64,000 bases of DNA from Phocoena phocoena. Lineage: Eukaryota > Chordata > Mammalia > Artiodactyla > Phocoenidae. A program made the position numbers and the translations under genes. The DNA lies in contig NC_089234.1 of NCBI RefSeq assembly GCF_963924675.1, forward strand, positions 57,516,909 through 57,580,908. The letters run 5' to 3'. Below are positions 46,736-57,500 of this stretch, one piece after another (position 1 is the stretch's first letter; the number at the start of each line of letters is the position of its first letter). The notes under the pieces were generated by a model, which did not search any database, was not told where the DNA came from, and saw only the letters and a list, made by a program, of their open reading frames with translations.

Positions 46736-48189
46736 AACATTTTTTCCTATACTGTGAATATTCAACTGATAAATAACAAATCTCTACCACCTTTTCATTA
46801 AACTAAGTACCCCAAGTACCTCTACTCAGCAGTATTTAAGGATCCTAGTTCAAACAGCTTTGTTTATATCTGAAAGTAATTAAGGGGTTTTTTCTTTTTA
46901 AACAAATTTGTCATACAGACTTCATTAATTCTTATGCTTCCTCTTGCACCAACAATTTGCTTGTTTTCACAGAAAATTGCATAAAGTTGTACTTAAAATT
47001 ATACTCTTATGCTCTTTGAGGTGGGGCTGTATGTTTTACAAAATTCTATATTTTAAAAAATACTAGTTTACTGAGCAGTCACACGTCATGTACATGACTC
47101 AGGTATGATGTGCACTGGGAAGCCAGAAAGTCATCTGCAGACTTTGTGGGGGGCCGGTGGTTGTCTCCTCAAGCTGAAGTCTTTAGTTGGACAATGGCCG
47201 TCCCTTATCAACCAGCAAGATTCACCCAAGTTGACTGGGTGGCATCGACTGATGATAAGCCACAGCTGCTCTGGAAGAACTTGCTACACAGGGGCAGAAT
47301 CCCCAGGACATGGTCAATGCTTGGTAAGCACCTAAATACGCCTCCCCAGGTAGCAGCCAGCCTCTTCTTCCCCAGACATTCAACACAGATGCTCCACTAG
47401 AGGCACATTCCTACCTTGCTGTATCCTCAGGTTACAGCAAGGACATCTAGACTTTAATTCCCAAAAGAAGAAGGAAACAAACAAATATCTGCAAAACCTC
47501 CTGGAAATTAAACAGTGCCTGAGGAGCAACCACTATGATTCAGTGGATACGTCCCGATCGTGTGCCCCGAGCTGTGCTGTCCCATGAATGTATAAAACAC
47601 AGGTACTGATGAGGCAATCAGAGTTTGGGTTTCCCCTCCACCCCACCAACTTGCAGAGAGAGAAAAGGCAGCTGGGTCGGAATCAGGGTGGGGAGTGAGA
47701 GAAGACAGGAGAGGAAGGAGATTCTGGGAGACACAATGAGGAAGGAGAAAAAAAAGTCCTAGGGTTTCTTTCTTCCCTTTCTCCACCCCCCCACCCGCCC
47801 CCAGTCTGTGGCATGAAAAAACAATGGCTTTTCTGAAGTCTGGCGCAGACAAGGCAGCTCTGAAAAAAACTAATGGCCGTGATTAATGACAATGGGCTGG
47901 AGGGGAGTAGGGACACAGCCGCCACATACATCATCCCTTCCCGTCAGTCTCTGCTCCTCCCGGCCCCTCTTCCTCCTACCAGCAAGGCATTATAAAAACG
48001 TCTTATCTGCTCCGGATGCTTATTTTCTAGCTGAAATCACAGCTGGCCCCCCACCCAAAAGAAAAACAAAGAGTGAAAGAACAGCCAAAAAAAAATGGCG
48101 CTCGAGTGGGAGAAAAGAGGAAAGCACACGCGAGAGAGGGGAGAGGGAGAGAGACAAAGAGGTGATGGGGTGAACAAGAAAATGGCATG
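46736..48189. other. unique sequence, no gene seen
   Basis: Non-coding. The Ser/Pro/Leu-rich antisense frames at 47508-47934 cross pyrimidine-rich sequence and have no domain. A purine-rich stretch lies at about 48090-48170. Confidence 0.4.
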
Positions 48190-48500
48190 TAAAATAACTA
48201 TAAGATATTCCAGGGGAAAATGTGCAGGCTGTAATCATTCAAGATTTCAGCAACTTGACTCCTCACATGCTGAAGCCACATTTTCAAGGTCTTATCTGCC
48301 ATATGGTTCCCTGTTTGGATGATTTATTAGGTGTAGAAAGCACACTGATAAATTTTACTGCATTTCCCTGAATAGGCAACCTATGGTGTCAATAACAAAG
48401 CTCAGGCGACTTTAATGAAAACTGCAAGCACCAAAGGGTAACCATTTATTTATGAGTCGCTATAGTATTACTAGGACAAAATTTATCTTCCCTTCTCACG
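48190..48500. promoter_or_regulatory. candidate conserved non-coding element
   Basis: Repeat-free sequence with a GATA site (ttatct, 48292-48297) two bases from an E-box CATATG (48300-48305), plus further AT-rich homeodomain-like cores. Regulatory role inferred from motifs only. Confidence 0.28.
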
Positions 48501-50627
48501 CACTCTGTAGAAACCAAATCTGGTCAAAGTAACAGAGATCACATCCATATGTCAGTGGTTTGCTAACATCTCTCCTGCATGAAACACTGGCTGTTGCTCT
48601 GGAGAAACCGTTTGGTGCTTTCAAGTGACCCATTTTGCATAAGAAATCTTGTTTTCATGAAAAAAACAAGGTGAAACATGAAGAACTCTGCAAACACTAC
48701 AGCCTCAGCAATCACACTGAAAGGCAACTGTGGAATCCTCTAGTTTTTCTTTCACACAGAAAATGGGACAGCTGCCCCAGGGGTAGGGATGAAAAAAGGA
48801 GGGTGGTGTGCAGATAAGGAGAAAGGAGATTTAGGGATCTGGTCCAATCCATCAATACGTTTACCAGTGCGCACAATGGTGTGCCCCTCTACCCACGCTG
48901 TTGTGTCTTCAGGACGCCCGTCGTGAAATAGTGAAAACAACCTGCATTCTCCACTCATTGCCTGCTTCTGCCCCCAAATGCCTCTCTCCTTGGCTGGTGG
49001 CTATCTGCAAGTCTGATGTATGTGTTATTTTTATAACAGAGAAACAATCCAACTTTTTTAAACTCCAAAGGCAGCAAAACGAATGACCAAACTCGAAGGG
49101 GGAAAAAGAATTACAGAAGAGGAGAGGAGGTGAGCCAGATAGCGCACTCTTCACGTTGCATCCTGAGCCACAGTTCAGTGCGGCAACAAAATATTTGGCC
49201 AGATTTTCAAGTCTACGGTTTTCCCCACTTGTGTAACATGCCTGTCCTGAGTGAAGACAGCCTTGCCCAGGAATGTCAAATGAAGGAAGGGCAAAGAAGA
49301 AGTTCAACCACAACAGCGCACATTCGAGGAATGCTTTTAGCACAGCAGAGCAACAAAAGCAAAAGCAAAGTGAAAAGGCCCGACCACGGCTCTGACCTGA
49401 GCAAAACCCACCCAACCTTCATTTCTTTCTCGCCGAAGTTCACACTCGGAAAAACTCCTCCACAAGATGAGTTTATACTGGTTTCATTTTAATCTTTTTA
49501 ATTTTATATATCGCTATCTGCTTCGATATTTTCCCTAATACTTCCACGGTGAGAGGGCAAGGAAATCCATGCTTACCAGTTCTTATCCATGCTACTGCCT
49601 CTCTACATCTACCACTTCAAAAAAAAAAAAAAGTAAATAAATAAAGCACATTCTTTGGAAATCAGAATAATCAACATTTTAGATAAAAACCTTTTTCACA
49701 TCACACATAACAATTAGAAGTCATCTTAGTAAGTTCAATTACTGCCATCACTGCTTTTAAAATCTGCTTAGTAAAATGGCATCAATTAAAGTTTAATGCC
49801 TTATAAAAGATCATTCACGTATTATAGTAGAATTAAGAGGAAACAGGTGCTGCTTGAGCTCTGACCATATTTTGAGAGTTTCTCAACCAAAGAGATTTAC
49901 AAGAACATTCATTATTGCCTAGATTGCTTCCAATTCAGCCACTGCTTTATTAAAAGAGGTAGGGCTAAAGGGCCCAGCACGGTTCAGAGCACACCCAACC
50001 AGCTGCACCTTCAGTTTCCCAAATATTTCAACTAGTTTTCAGAGGCATCGGCGTAAGTAAATCCTCTCACTTATTTTCCTACGCTCTCTTCCTTTTAATT
50101 TTTAACCCCCTGAGTATTTCCAAAGGAAATCTAACCCACCTAAGTCATTTTCACTTAGCTCACAGCAAATGACATTTGAATGAGTTCTGTGTGTTCCTAA
50201 AAGTCCCAACGACTTTTTCTGTCGGCCTCCGAAAACCTGCCATTCTTGGGAAGCCCCATTCTGAGGGGAATCAACCAACTTGAACCTTAACAGCAAAGGG
50301 AACTGGGGGACCAGAGAAGGAGCTGGAAGAATAGGAATGGGTAACAGAAAAGACACCCAGCTAGGGCTCCAGGGCAATGAGAACCCTCCCTTTGAGGGAG
50401 GGCGTGGTCAACAGGGCCAGCTCATAGTTGTTCAGGTTGTTCACTGTACGATGGTGTTTGGCCAAGGGGACGGGTGGAGACTGAAATCCAGGCTATGTTC
50501 TACTTGCCAAGCTCAGGCTCTGGCCAGGGGCTGTATCTACCCAGAGAAAAGGGGCGGGCACCTTTTTCTAATTCTCCCGAAGGCACTGTATGGACTCTCT
50601 GCTAATAAAGTCATGTTCTGAAAACCG
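48501..50627. other. unique sequence, no gene seen
   Basis: Holds an A run at about 49619-49632. The frames at 49130-49492 (plus) and 48909-49415 (minus) overlap each other and lack domain signatures. Confidence 0.4.
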
Positions 50628-50935
50628 AAGTGAGCCAGCCACCAAAAGACAAATATGATTTAATTCCACTGCCATGAGATGCCTAGAGTAGTCAAACTTA
50701 CAGAGACAGAAAGTGGAAGGGGAGTTCCCTGGGGCTGAGGGGAGTGGGGGGTAACGGGGAGAACTGTTGTATAACAGTTTCAGTTGGGAAAGGTGAAAAG
50801 AATTCTGGAGATTGATAATGGTGCTGACGGCACAACAATGTGAATGTACTGAATTCCACAGAGCCGCACACTTAAAATGGTTCAAACGGTCAATTTTATG
50901 CCACGTATCTCTTACGGCAATAAAACATTAAAGGA
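50628..50935 (+). repeat. L1M-type LINE-1 3' end
   Basis: agtgagccagccaccaaaag, tgcctagagtagtcaaactt, acagagacagaaagtggaag, ttctggagattgataatggt and acacttaaaatggttcaaac follow the order of an old L1 3' untranslated region. The piece ends at a polyadenylation-like caataaaaca. Confidence 0.72.
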
Positions 50936-51569
50936 AACCAAGGTCCGCCACTGCCCGGTAACCTACCACTGTGGAGCCTCGGATAAAGGGTGTGAGACAG
51001 GCTTGCCACGAGCCCACGCCACTGGTCCCACAGCCGAGAGCGTGCAGGGCTGTACCTGGAACACAAGCATCCGGCCAGACACCACCTGCCTGGGAGGCTC
51101 GTGGAGGAAGCAGGCCTCTTGCTCGCCCCACCGTGGCAGAACCCTCGCGCCCTGCCCTCCCTCAGCCTGAGCGTCCAGCCAGCTTTGGGCTCAGCCGGCT
51201 GCATCTCTGTCCCCAGCCTCAGCCCTGGAAGGGCAGAGGTGTGCTTTCACCCGAGGCCACCTCCCTGAGCCCTGCACACACACAACGCCTCATTGCTTGA
51301 CACACTTTAAGTTTCCACCAGCACCAGGCCAACTCAGGAAGAAGAAAAGTTCACGGCTCCTATAATTGGGCATCTGTGGTAAAATGTAGCCTAAGCTGAG
51401 CCAAAGAAAGGGTTTGCCGTGAAAATTCACAATGTAAACAAGGCTTGAGGGGAACACATTCAAGCAAAGAGGAAATTATTCTCAAAGGCTTCAGTTCAAT
51501 AATATATTTTATGGAAAATGTGTTGCCAACTATAAACACATTAGAGAACACATCGTGTCAGGATTGGGA
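50936..51569. other. unique, locally GC-rich sequence, no gene seen
   Basis: 50940-51260 is GC-rich with moderate CpG content. Overlapping frames exist on both strands but none has a recognisable domain. I do not see a convincing CpG-island promoter. Confidence 0.35.
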
Positions 51570-51680
51570 AACATGAGCCTGCCTCTGCCACGCAAGCGGG
51601 GGCCAGTCCCCTAAATGCCCCCGGGGTCATGGTCACGGTTTCCTCATCCACAGAGCCGGAAAGAGAATTTCCAAAGTCCC
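51570..51680 (+). repeat. MIR SINE relic (weak)
   Basis: tgagcctgcctctgccacgc and cacggtttcctcatccacag resemble MIR blocks but are heavily diverged. Confidence 0.4.
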
Positions 51681-51718
51681 TCTGGCCACCATCAGATCAT
51701 GACATTCATATAATGTAC

Positions 51719-51790
51719 TTTGTGTGTGTGTGTATATATGTGTGTGTGTGTGTGTGTGTGTGCATGTCTCTGTGTGTGTATACATGCATG
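51719..51790. repeat. (TG)n microsatellite
   Basis: TG runs broken by tatata and gcatgtctc, so it is a compound, probably variable tract. Confidence 0.93.
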
Positions 51791-51839
51791 TAGTAACGAG
51801 GTCTGCTTCTGGGTAGAAACAATTTGTTAGTTATTTTTA

Positions 51840-51990
51840 AATACTTTTTTTACACTTAAAAGTGGTAAAGCTAGATAGTGGTGATGGTTGCACAACAGAA
51901 TGTACTAAATGCTACTGAATCATATGCCTTCAAATGGGTACAATGGTAAACATTACCTGATGTGTATCTTACCACCATTTTTTTTTAATG
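51840..51990 (+). repeat. L1M-type LINE-1 3' end fragment
   Basis: agtggtgatggttgcacaac, agaatgtactaaatgctact and gggtacaatggtaaacatta repeat the block order of the copy at 50628-50935 in a more truncated form. Confidence 0.6.
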
Positions 51991-52666
51991 TTAAAGATTT
52001 ATTTCTTTTAAAACACTAAGTATGCACACCAGTTTCTAAGCTGTACTTCAGTCCAGTCTGTCTGAGTTAACAGGATTTGGCAGTATTAGAAATGTACTAC
52101 CCACTCCACCCAGACAGGCTTTTAATGTACGCCTGAGATCTTCTGATGTGCCATGCTTGGGCAAGAACCAGACATACTTTCTGGCCAACAAAGTGTAAAG
52201 GCCTCACCTTCTGCCCACTGGAAAGGCCATGTCCGTGCCTACCAGTGACTACCTTGTTGAAGATGACTGTGGCTAACCGTTCACATGGGAGGACCGCACA
52301 GAGCAGGCATACTAGGGGCCCATTTCTACTCAGTGCTCATACCAGTGTTTCACAATCGCAGAACTCACCATAGCATACACTCAGGTTTTCTCCTCTGGTC
52401 CAGGGTGGGGCTCCTTCCAAGGGACCACATGTGTCCACCATGCTTAAGGCTGTGACAAAGCTTCTTGTCCCAATTTTGCAACTTTTTAAGCTAATAAAAT
52501 GCTTCCATGAACTTGACAATCAAAAATTTCCTTACAAACGAGAAGGTTGCTGAATTCTCTTAAAATGCCATGTTTACTCTTTCCAGAACTGGGTCCTGGA
52601 AGGCAGAGACTGACAACTAAAGGAGATTGATGGTACAGTGACAGACAGTGCTCAAATGAAGCTCAC
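51991..52666. other. unique sequence, no gene seen
   Basis: Nothing recognised. Confidence 0.4.
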
Positions 52667-52680
52667 TGATCAGTATTTTT
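52667..52680. repeat. target-site duplication, left copy (SINE)
   Basis: tgatcagtattttt, identical to 52887-52900. Confidence 0.93.
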
Positions 52681-52886
52681 TTTTTTTTTTTTTTGCAGTA
52701 TGCGGGCCTCTCACTGCTGTGGCCTCTCCCGTTGCGGAGCACAGGCTCCGGACGCGCAGGCTCAGCGGCCATGACTCACGGGCCCAGCCACTCCGTGGCA
52801 TGTGGGATCTTCCCGGACCGGGGCACGAACCCGTGTCCCCTGCATCGGCAGGCGGACTCTCAACCATTGCGCCACCAGGGAAGCCC
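52681..52886 (-). mobile_element. CHR-2-type tRNA-derived SINE (young)
   Basis: Minus-strand copy of the same family as 19205-19425. The T run at the left is the A tail, and the body ends with the reverse complement of gggcttccctggtggcgcaa at 52867-52886. The tRNA-like B box appears as ggcacgaacccgtg. It has a perfect 14-bp target duplication. Open frames on both strands here are SINE shadows. Confidence 0.93.
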
Positions 52887-52900
52887 TGATCAGTATTTTT
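52887..52900. repeat. target-site duplication, right copy (SINE)
   Basis: Exact match of tgatcagtattttt at 52667-52680. Confidence 0.93.
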
Positions 52901-53711
52901 TAAATCTCATTCCCCAAAACTAGAGCTTTAAGTCCCAATTAATTGCCTTTGAAAAGAGCCAGAGTCCTTGACACTTTACTCCTGAACAACCTTGGGATGG
53001 AGGTGGGGGTCCTCTGAGTGGCCTTTTCCTCGGGCTTCCCCAGGGCTCCTGGACATCACTCATTCTGGATTTGTAGCACAGATTTATTTGCAACTGACAT
53101 TACCTCCTTTCACGGCCTTTTAATAAGTCCATTTTGTGGAGTAAGTAATGAACTGTCTCTAGCAATTCAAATCTATGAGTATTTCTTTGGAGCTTCCTGG
53201 TGCCAATACTTTGGGCTTTGGTCCCCGATTCTAAGCCCACCTCCCAGCCTGGAGGGGGCTCACACCACTGCCACGATCCCAGCTGCTAATTATGGCAAGG
53301 GCAGCCCTGCTCTGTTAGGTGCTATATGCAAGATTAATTGTGGCCCATGAATGAATGAGGGAAGGCTAAGGAGAAAATAAAGGTGGGAGGGCTCTTTGAG
53401 GGGACAAAACGAAGTGAAAGGTCACTGAACTCAAACAAATAGTTGCTGGTGTTAAAGGTCTCTGGAGACCAAGACATGGAATGTGGCCCTTGACCAAGAA
53501 GGCAAGCAGCAGTAACAGAAAGGGGTTCTTTGGAAGAAACAGTGAACAGAGAGGAGCGAGACTCCAAGACTCAAAGCTTTGATCCTCAAAGGATCAGGTT
53601 CACCACTTCAGTTCCCGGCCCCCATTACCCCACTGCTCCCAAATCAAGCAAGTCCTGACCTACTGGGCAGAGTTGGAAGATAAATTTGGGCCTCTGTCTG
53701 GCTACTGGTTT
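52901..53711. other. unique sequence, no gene seen
   Basis: The 110-codon frame at 53018-53350 has no domain. No repeat recognised. Confidence 0.4.
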
Positions 53712-53913
53712 TTTGAACCACTCCAGCCAACCTCTTCATGTCTGGGTGCCCACCAGGAGCATCCAGACCACTGGTTGAAAAGAAATTCCTGGGCTCCACC
53801 AAAACCCATGGAGTCAGAATCTCCAGGGGTAGGGCCCAGGAATCTGTATTTTGTAAGCTCCTTGGGTAGTTCCAACGCATCCAGTCTACAGACCAGCATT
53901 TGGGAACCACTAA
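53712..53913 (+). repeat. MER5A-like hAT-Charlie DNA transposon relic
   Basis: cctgggctccaccaaaaccc, atggagtcagaatctccagg, ggtagggcccaggaatctgt and atttgggaaccacta follow the MER5A order. The right inverted end (gggaaccac) is visible while the left end is degraded. Confidence 0.72.
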
Positions 53914-54199
53914 GTCACTCTGCCTGCTTTCACATGAGGAATGAAAGCCAATACTGCTGTTACAAAACCTAAGCAAGGCAGAGATCTTTAAGAAGAAAAA
54001 GAAATTCACCTGTAATGCTTTAGTGTACGTTTACCGATGATTAAATGTGGGGGAAAGAAAGGGCTAGAGACCCAAAAAGACGGTGTATTAAGAACTAAAA
54101 CTGGAGGTAGCAGGAATTAGAGTATCACAAAATTATCACCTGCATCAACAGAAAAACAGATTACAGCATAATGATGTCCCAAGAAACTCAATATTACAT
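53914..54199. other. unique sequence, no gene seen
   Basis: Nothing recognised. Confidence 0.35.
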
Positions 54200-54770
54200 A
54201 GAATGACTCCCCATCTGTATTAGCTTTAACAATGCATAATAAAGACAATAAATCTGCTGAGGGAAAAATATCACGTAGGTCAATTTTCTTCATTCAAATC
54301 TAACAGATTGGAAATTTGCAGAAATTTTTAACAGGCATTCACTTCCCTATCATGTGTCTTAAAAGGCCATTGCTTCACAATTTATGACTGATGGAAATAG
54401 TTAAAACTCATAACAGGACAGTTTTGAAATGTCTCGCCACTTTGAAAGCAGCCAGTTCTATAAAATCTTACAATTTTGTGCCAAATCTTTTAAACTTGTC
54501 GTTAAAACTGTCCTGAGACTCTCTACCGTAGACTTTGATACCTAATTCAAATTACTGTGTAAATTTAGAAGCTACAAAATCAATTTTCCATAAAATATAA
54601 TTTGGGCTTCACTAATCCAAACTGGCCTTCTTCCTAATTAGGCTGAATTCATGGGGTTTTATTGTAATGCACTGCCAAACCAAATATAAGTAACTTGGAA
54701 CTTTGTGCTATTTTGAATTATCATATCATCCCTTGCCTCCGTTAGCAGGGACGACCAGAGGCTGCTAACA
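54200..54770. promoter_or_regulatory. candidate conserved non-coding element
   Basis: AT-rich repeat-free block with a perfect palindrome cctaattagg (54633-54642), a typical paired homeodomain site, and several further AT-rich cores. Enhancer role inferred from composition. Confidence 0.3.
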
Positions 54771-55599
54771 CAATAAATATTTAATGGATGGCAACACTGT
54801 CCCTTGCCCCCAGAAATAGAGAAGCAAACACAAACATGCCTTCAGATCTATCTGTAACCCTGCTTTCTGCCCTCTCTCTTGCTTCCGGCAAATAGTGAAT
54901 TTTCCCAGTACAAAGAGAAATGCCAGTCGACTCACTCAAGCCAAAGGTAAACAAAACAGAAGGGAAGTGAAAAGAAAGAAATGAGAAAAAAATAAAAGAC
55001 TGCAGCAGCTTTGGGAGAAGCAGTCTCCATGCCAAGAGATCATCACTTCTAAATGTCCCCAGTCCCCATAACATTTGAAATCCAAAGGAACAGTAGAAAC
55101 CCAGGACCTCGGGTTGGGCAGAGGGAGTCTGGTTGGGCAGAGGGAGTCTGAACCGCTGTGAGCTAACAGGGAGAGACAGCACAGCCTGCGGTGGGACCCC
55201 TGCACTTAAGAAGCTGGGACTCTGTGAGAAAATGGAACTTCAGTTCTTAAAATAGCATTTTTTTTCTTTTCTGGTTTTAATACTTTGACTGCACCTTTGT
55301 TTTAAAGGCACTTCAGGAGTTCTGACATTTTCTTTCCACTTCTGAATCAATGGAGAGACAGGTAAACCACATGGTAAAAGAGTTGACATCACCTGCTCAC
55401 ATACCTAACACAGACATACACATGCCGGGGCACACATGCGTGTGGTCTCAGTTTTGTTCGGTTCAAGAGATGCCGTCACCAGCAGTGACATCTTATCTCA
55501 CTGTTAGAAAATGAGGGTTATGTGGAAGGAGATTAAGACTTGGGAGAAACCAGTTAGTTACCATTACAGCCACCACCAACTTTCTCCTTCAGCTGTTCA
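54771..55599. other. unique sequence with a small tandem duplication
   Basis: No gene seen. Contains the exact 19-bp duplication at 55112-55149. The antisense frame at 54781-55182 has no domain. Confidence 0.4.
55112..55149. repeat. exact 19-bp tandem duplication
   Basis: ggttgggcagagggagtct occurs twice with no spacer and no mismatch. Confidence 0.95.
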
Positions 55600-55740
55600 C
55601 ATCATGATAAAGAACTTGGACATTTGAGTCAGAGGTTCTGATTTCTGTCCCAGCTTCACCTCCTCTTCTTGTGTGACCTTAAACATGTTAATTCACGTCT
55701 GTGACTCCCTTTCTTCATCTTTAAAATGCTGATAATTTAT
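55600..55740 (+). repeat. MIR SINE relic
   Basis: gataaagaacttggacattt, gtgtgaccttaaacatgtta and ctttcttcatctttaaaatg follow the plus-strand MIR order. Confidence 0.72.
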
Positions 55741-56863
55741 TTTCATCGCAGTCACTATCCCTCCATCAACAACATCCCAGCAGAGGGGGCTACCATGTAC
55801 CCAGAAGAAGATGCTTCAGGACACAGGTCCTGGCTGTCACACTCAAATCAGATCAGAATGTCCCACCAGTGGCCTCTCAAGATGTTTAACCTCTTGCTTT
55901 TCTTGTCCTCCCACTGCTGGAGGGGAAAAAAAAATGTTTAATTTTCCTATGATATAAAAACTTTCTGGGTGCTATTCTCCGCTCGGGACAAACACGGAAA
56001 ACTTTGAAACATCCAAATGGAGAACAGGCTGAGTTTTGACTGGACCTGCGGTAAAATACAGCCTGGGGCAAACTGCCTTCTATATTCAAACTGCTACCAT
56101 CAGCTGAGCTACTCGACATCCAACCGGCAACAGGAACACCAAGAGGCAGAAAGGACTCTGAAGGAGACACTCACACCCCAACTCAGAGAAATGGTGACCA
56201 GGACTGAGAACTCACATCTCTCCCTACTCAGTCCAGGGAAATCACCACCATATAGTCATGACAATCATGTAGCATTCCCCATTTGTTTTTCTTATGCTTA
56301 AAAAGAGGATCCAGGTTGACACTAAGGAAGTTGTCCTCAAGGTCCTTTTCTAATTCGTTATCACAAATTTCTGGAAGTGACATATCTCATTTCAGTTCCC
56401 CAGGACTCATGTTCCAGGATAAACTTCAGGATGGTTGCTAGGAGCTCTAACGCCACCCAAGAAGGCAGTGGTAAGAATAACTGGGAGATGGCAGAAGTGC
56501 TACTGGTAAACATGGGCACTGACAAATAAGTTGAGTTTCTGAGTCCTAATGTGTCTGAAAAGCAATTGTAGCCTCACACAAATATTTCCCAAATTTCATG
56601 TCTTTCACTACATTTCACCCCACAAAAGCTCAGCACTTTTGCTACAACATATAATCTTCATTATTTCTTCTGGACTCTCTGAAACCCCTAAATTAAATAA
56701 AAACCTTTTCCAAGAAACAAAATTTGTCTTGACTTCCTATTCTTGGCAATTAACCTGAACTTCAGCTATGAACTTCAACTTCTTGAACTTATACAAATAG
56801 GAGACAAAAAGAAAAAAAAAAAGAATGGCTAACTGATTGAATTTTAAGACTGAAAGGTATATT
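55741..56863. other. unique sequence, no gene seen
   Basis: No repeat or exon recognised. Confidence 0.4.
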
Positions 56864-56877
56864 GGGGGGGGGGGGGG
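56864..56877. repeat. poly(G) run, 14 bases
   Basis: Fourteen consecutive G after attt-like context (tatatt). A homopolymer that is length-unstable and prone to base-calling error. Confidence 0.9.
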
Positions 56878-56884
56878 TGTCACA

Positions 56885-57005
56885 ATCCAACTGCTTTTTT
56901 TCATGGATAAGAAACTGACGATCAGGGAAGTCAAATGACTTCCTCATCGTTACATTGTGGGGAAAAAGACTAGAACTCAAGTCTCCTGGCTCCAAATTCA
57001 TTGTT
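56885..57005 (-). repeat. MIR SINE relic
   Basis: catggataagaaactgacga, tcagggaagtcaaatgactt and ctagaactcaagtctcctgg match reverse-complement MIR. Confidence 0.65.
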
Positions 57006-57228
57006 TTTCTCCTGTCACATCACATAGCTTAGAGTTCCAACAATTCATGGCTGGATTTCTAATAGCTCTGCTGATAGGTATCAAGATCCTTGGCCGTCCT
57101 CACCAATTCAGTAGCGGTGACATAGTATTTATGCACATGGGACAATAACTTTACCACCAAAAAAGCCACAGTTTGCCTTAAATTTAAAAAAAAAAAAAAA
57201 GCTTGAATAACAACATGTCAGTGACTGA

Positions 57229-57285
57229 GTCAGGCATGATTCTCTCATGCCTTGGTCAGGCATCCTTGGTCAGGCATGATTCTCT
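57229..57285. repeat. local direct and inverted repeat cluster
   Basis: gtcaggcatgattctct occurs at 57229-57245 and 57269-57285. ccttggtcaggcat is tandem at 57250-57263 and 57264-57277. aggcatg (57232-57238) pairs with catgcct (57246-57252) as a 7-bp hairpin. Confidence 0.9.
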
Positions 57286-57309
57286 AACTGGGCTGGGAGA
57301 CACTCAATC

Positions 57310-57478
57310 TAAGGGGCTTCACCTGGGGTCCCAAGGATGCTGTTGAGGGCAATCCATGAATCTCTGAAACCAAATGTAAAATTTTATGTTAATGTGCACT
57401 TTTCTGGGACAGATGGCCACAGCTTTCATCAGATTCATAAATATTTTACCTTAGAATGTTAGGAATCACTGTCCTAAT
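57310..57478 (+). repeat. hAT-Charlie-type non-autonomous relic (MER58-like)
   Basis: tgaatctctgaaaccaaatg, taatgtgcacttttctggga and cacagctttcatcagattca match an ancient hAT-type MITE in block order. The exact family is uncertain. Confidence 0.5.
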
Positions 57479-57500
57479 ACAGTCACTGTCCTAATACACT
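57466..57500. repeat. 17-bp tandem duplication
   Basis: tcactgtcctaataca-type unit at 57466-57481 and again from 57483, at the end of the hAT-like relic. Confidence 0.85.

Noticed and set aside
49130..49492. 120-codon plus frame and overlapping 168-codon minus frame
   Set aside because: No domain, ordinary composition, and mutually overlapping on opposite strands.
50896..51300. GC-rich stretch as a CpG-island promoter or exon
   Set aside because: CpG density is only moderate and the frames on both strands have no recognisable domain.
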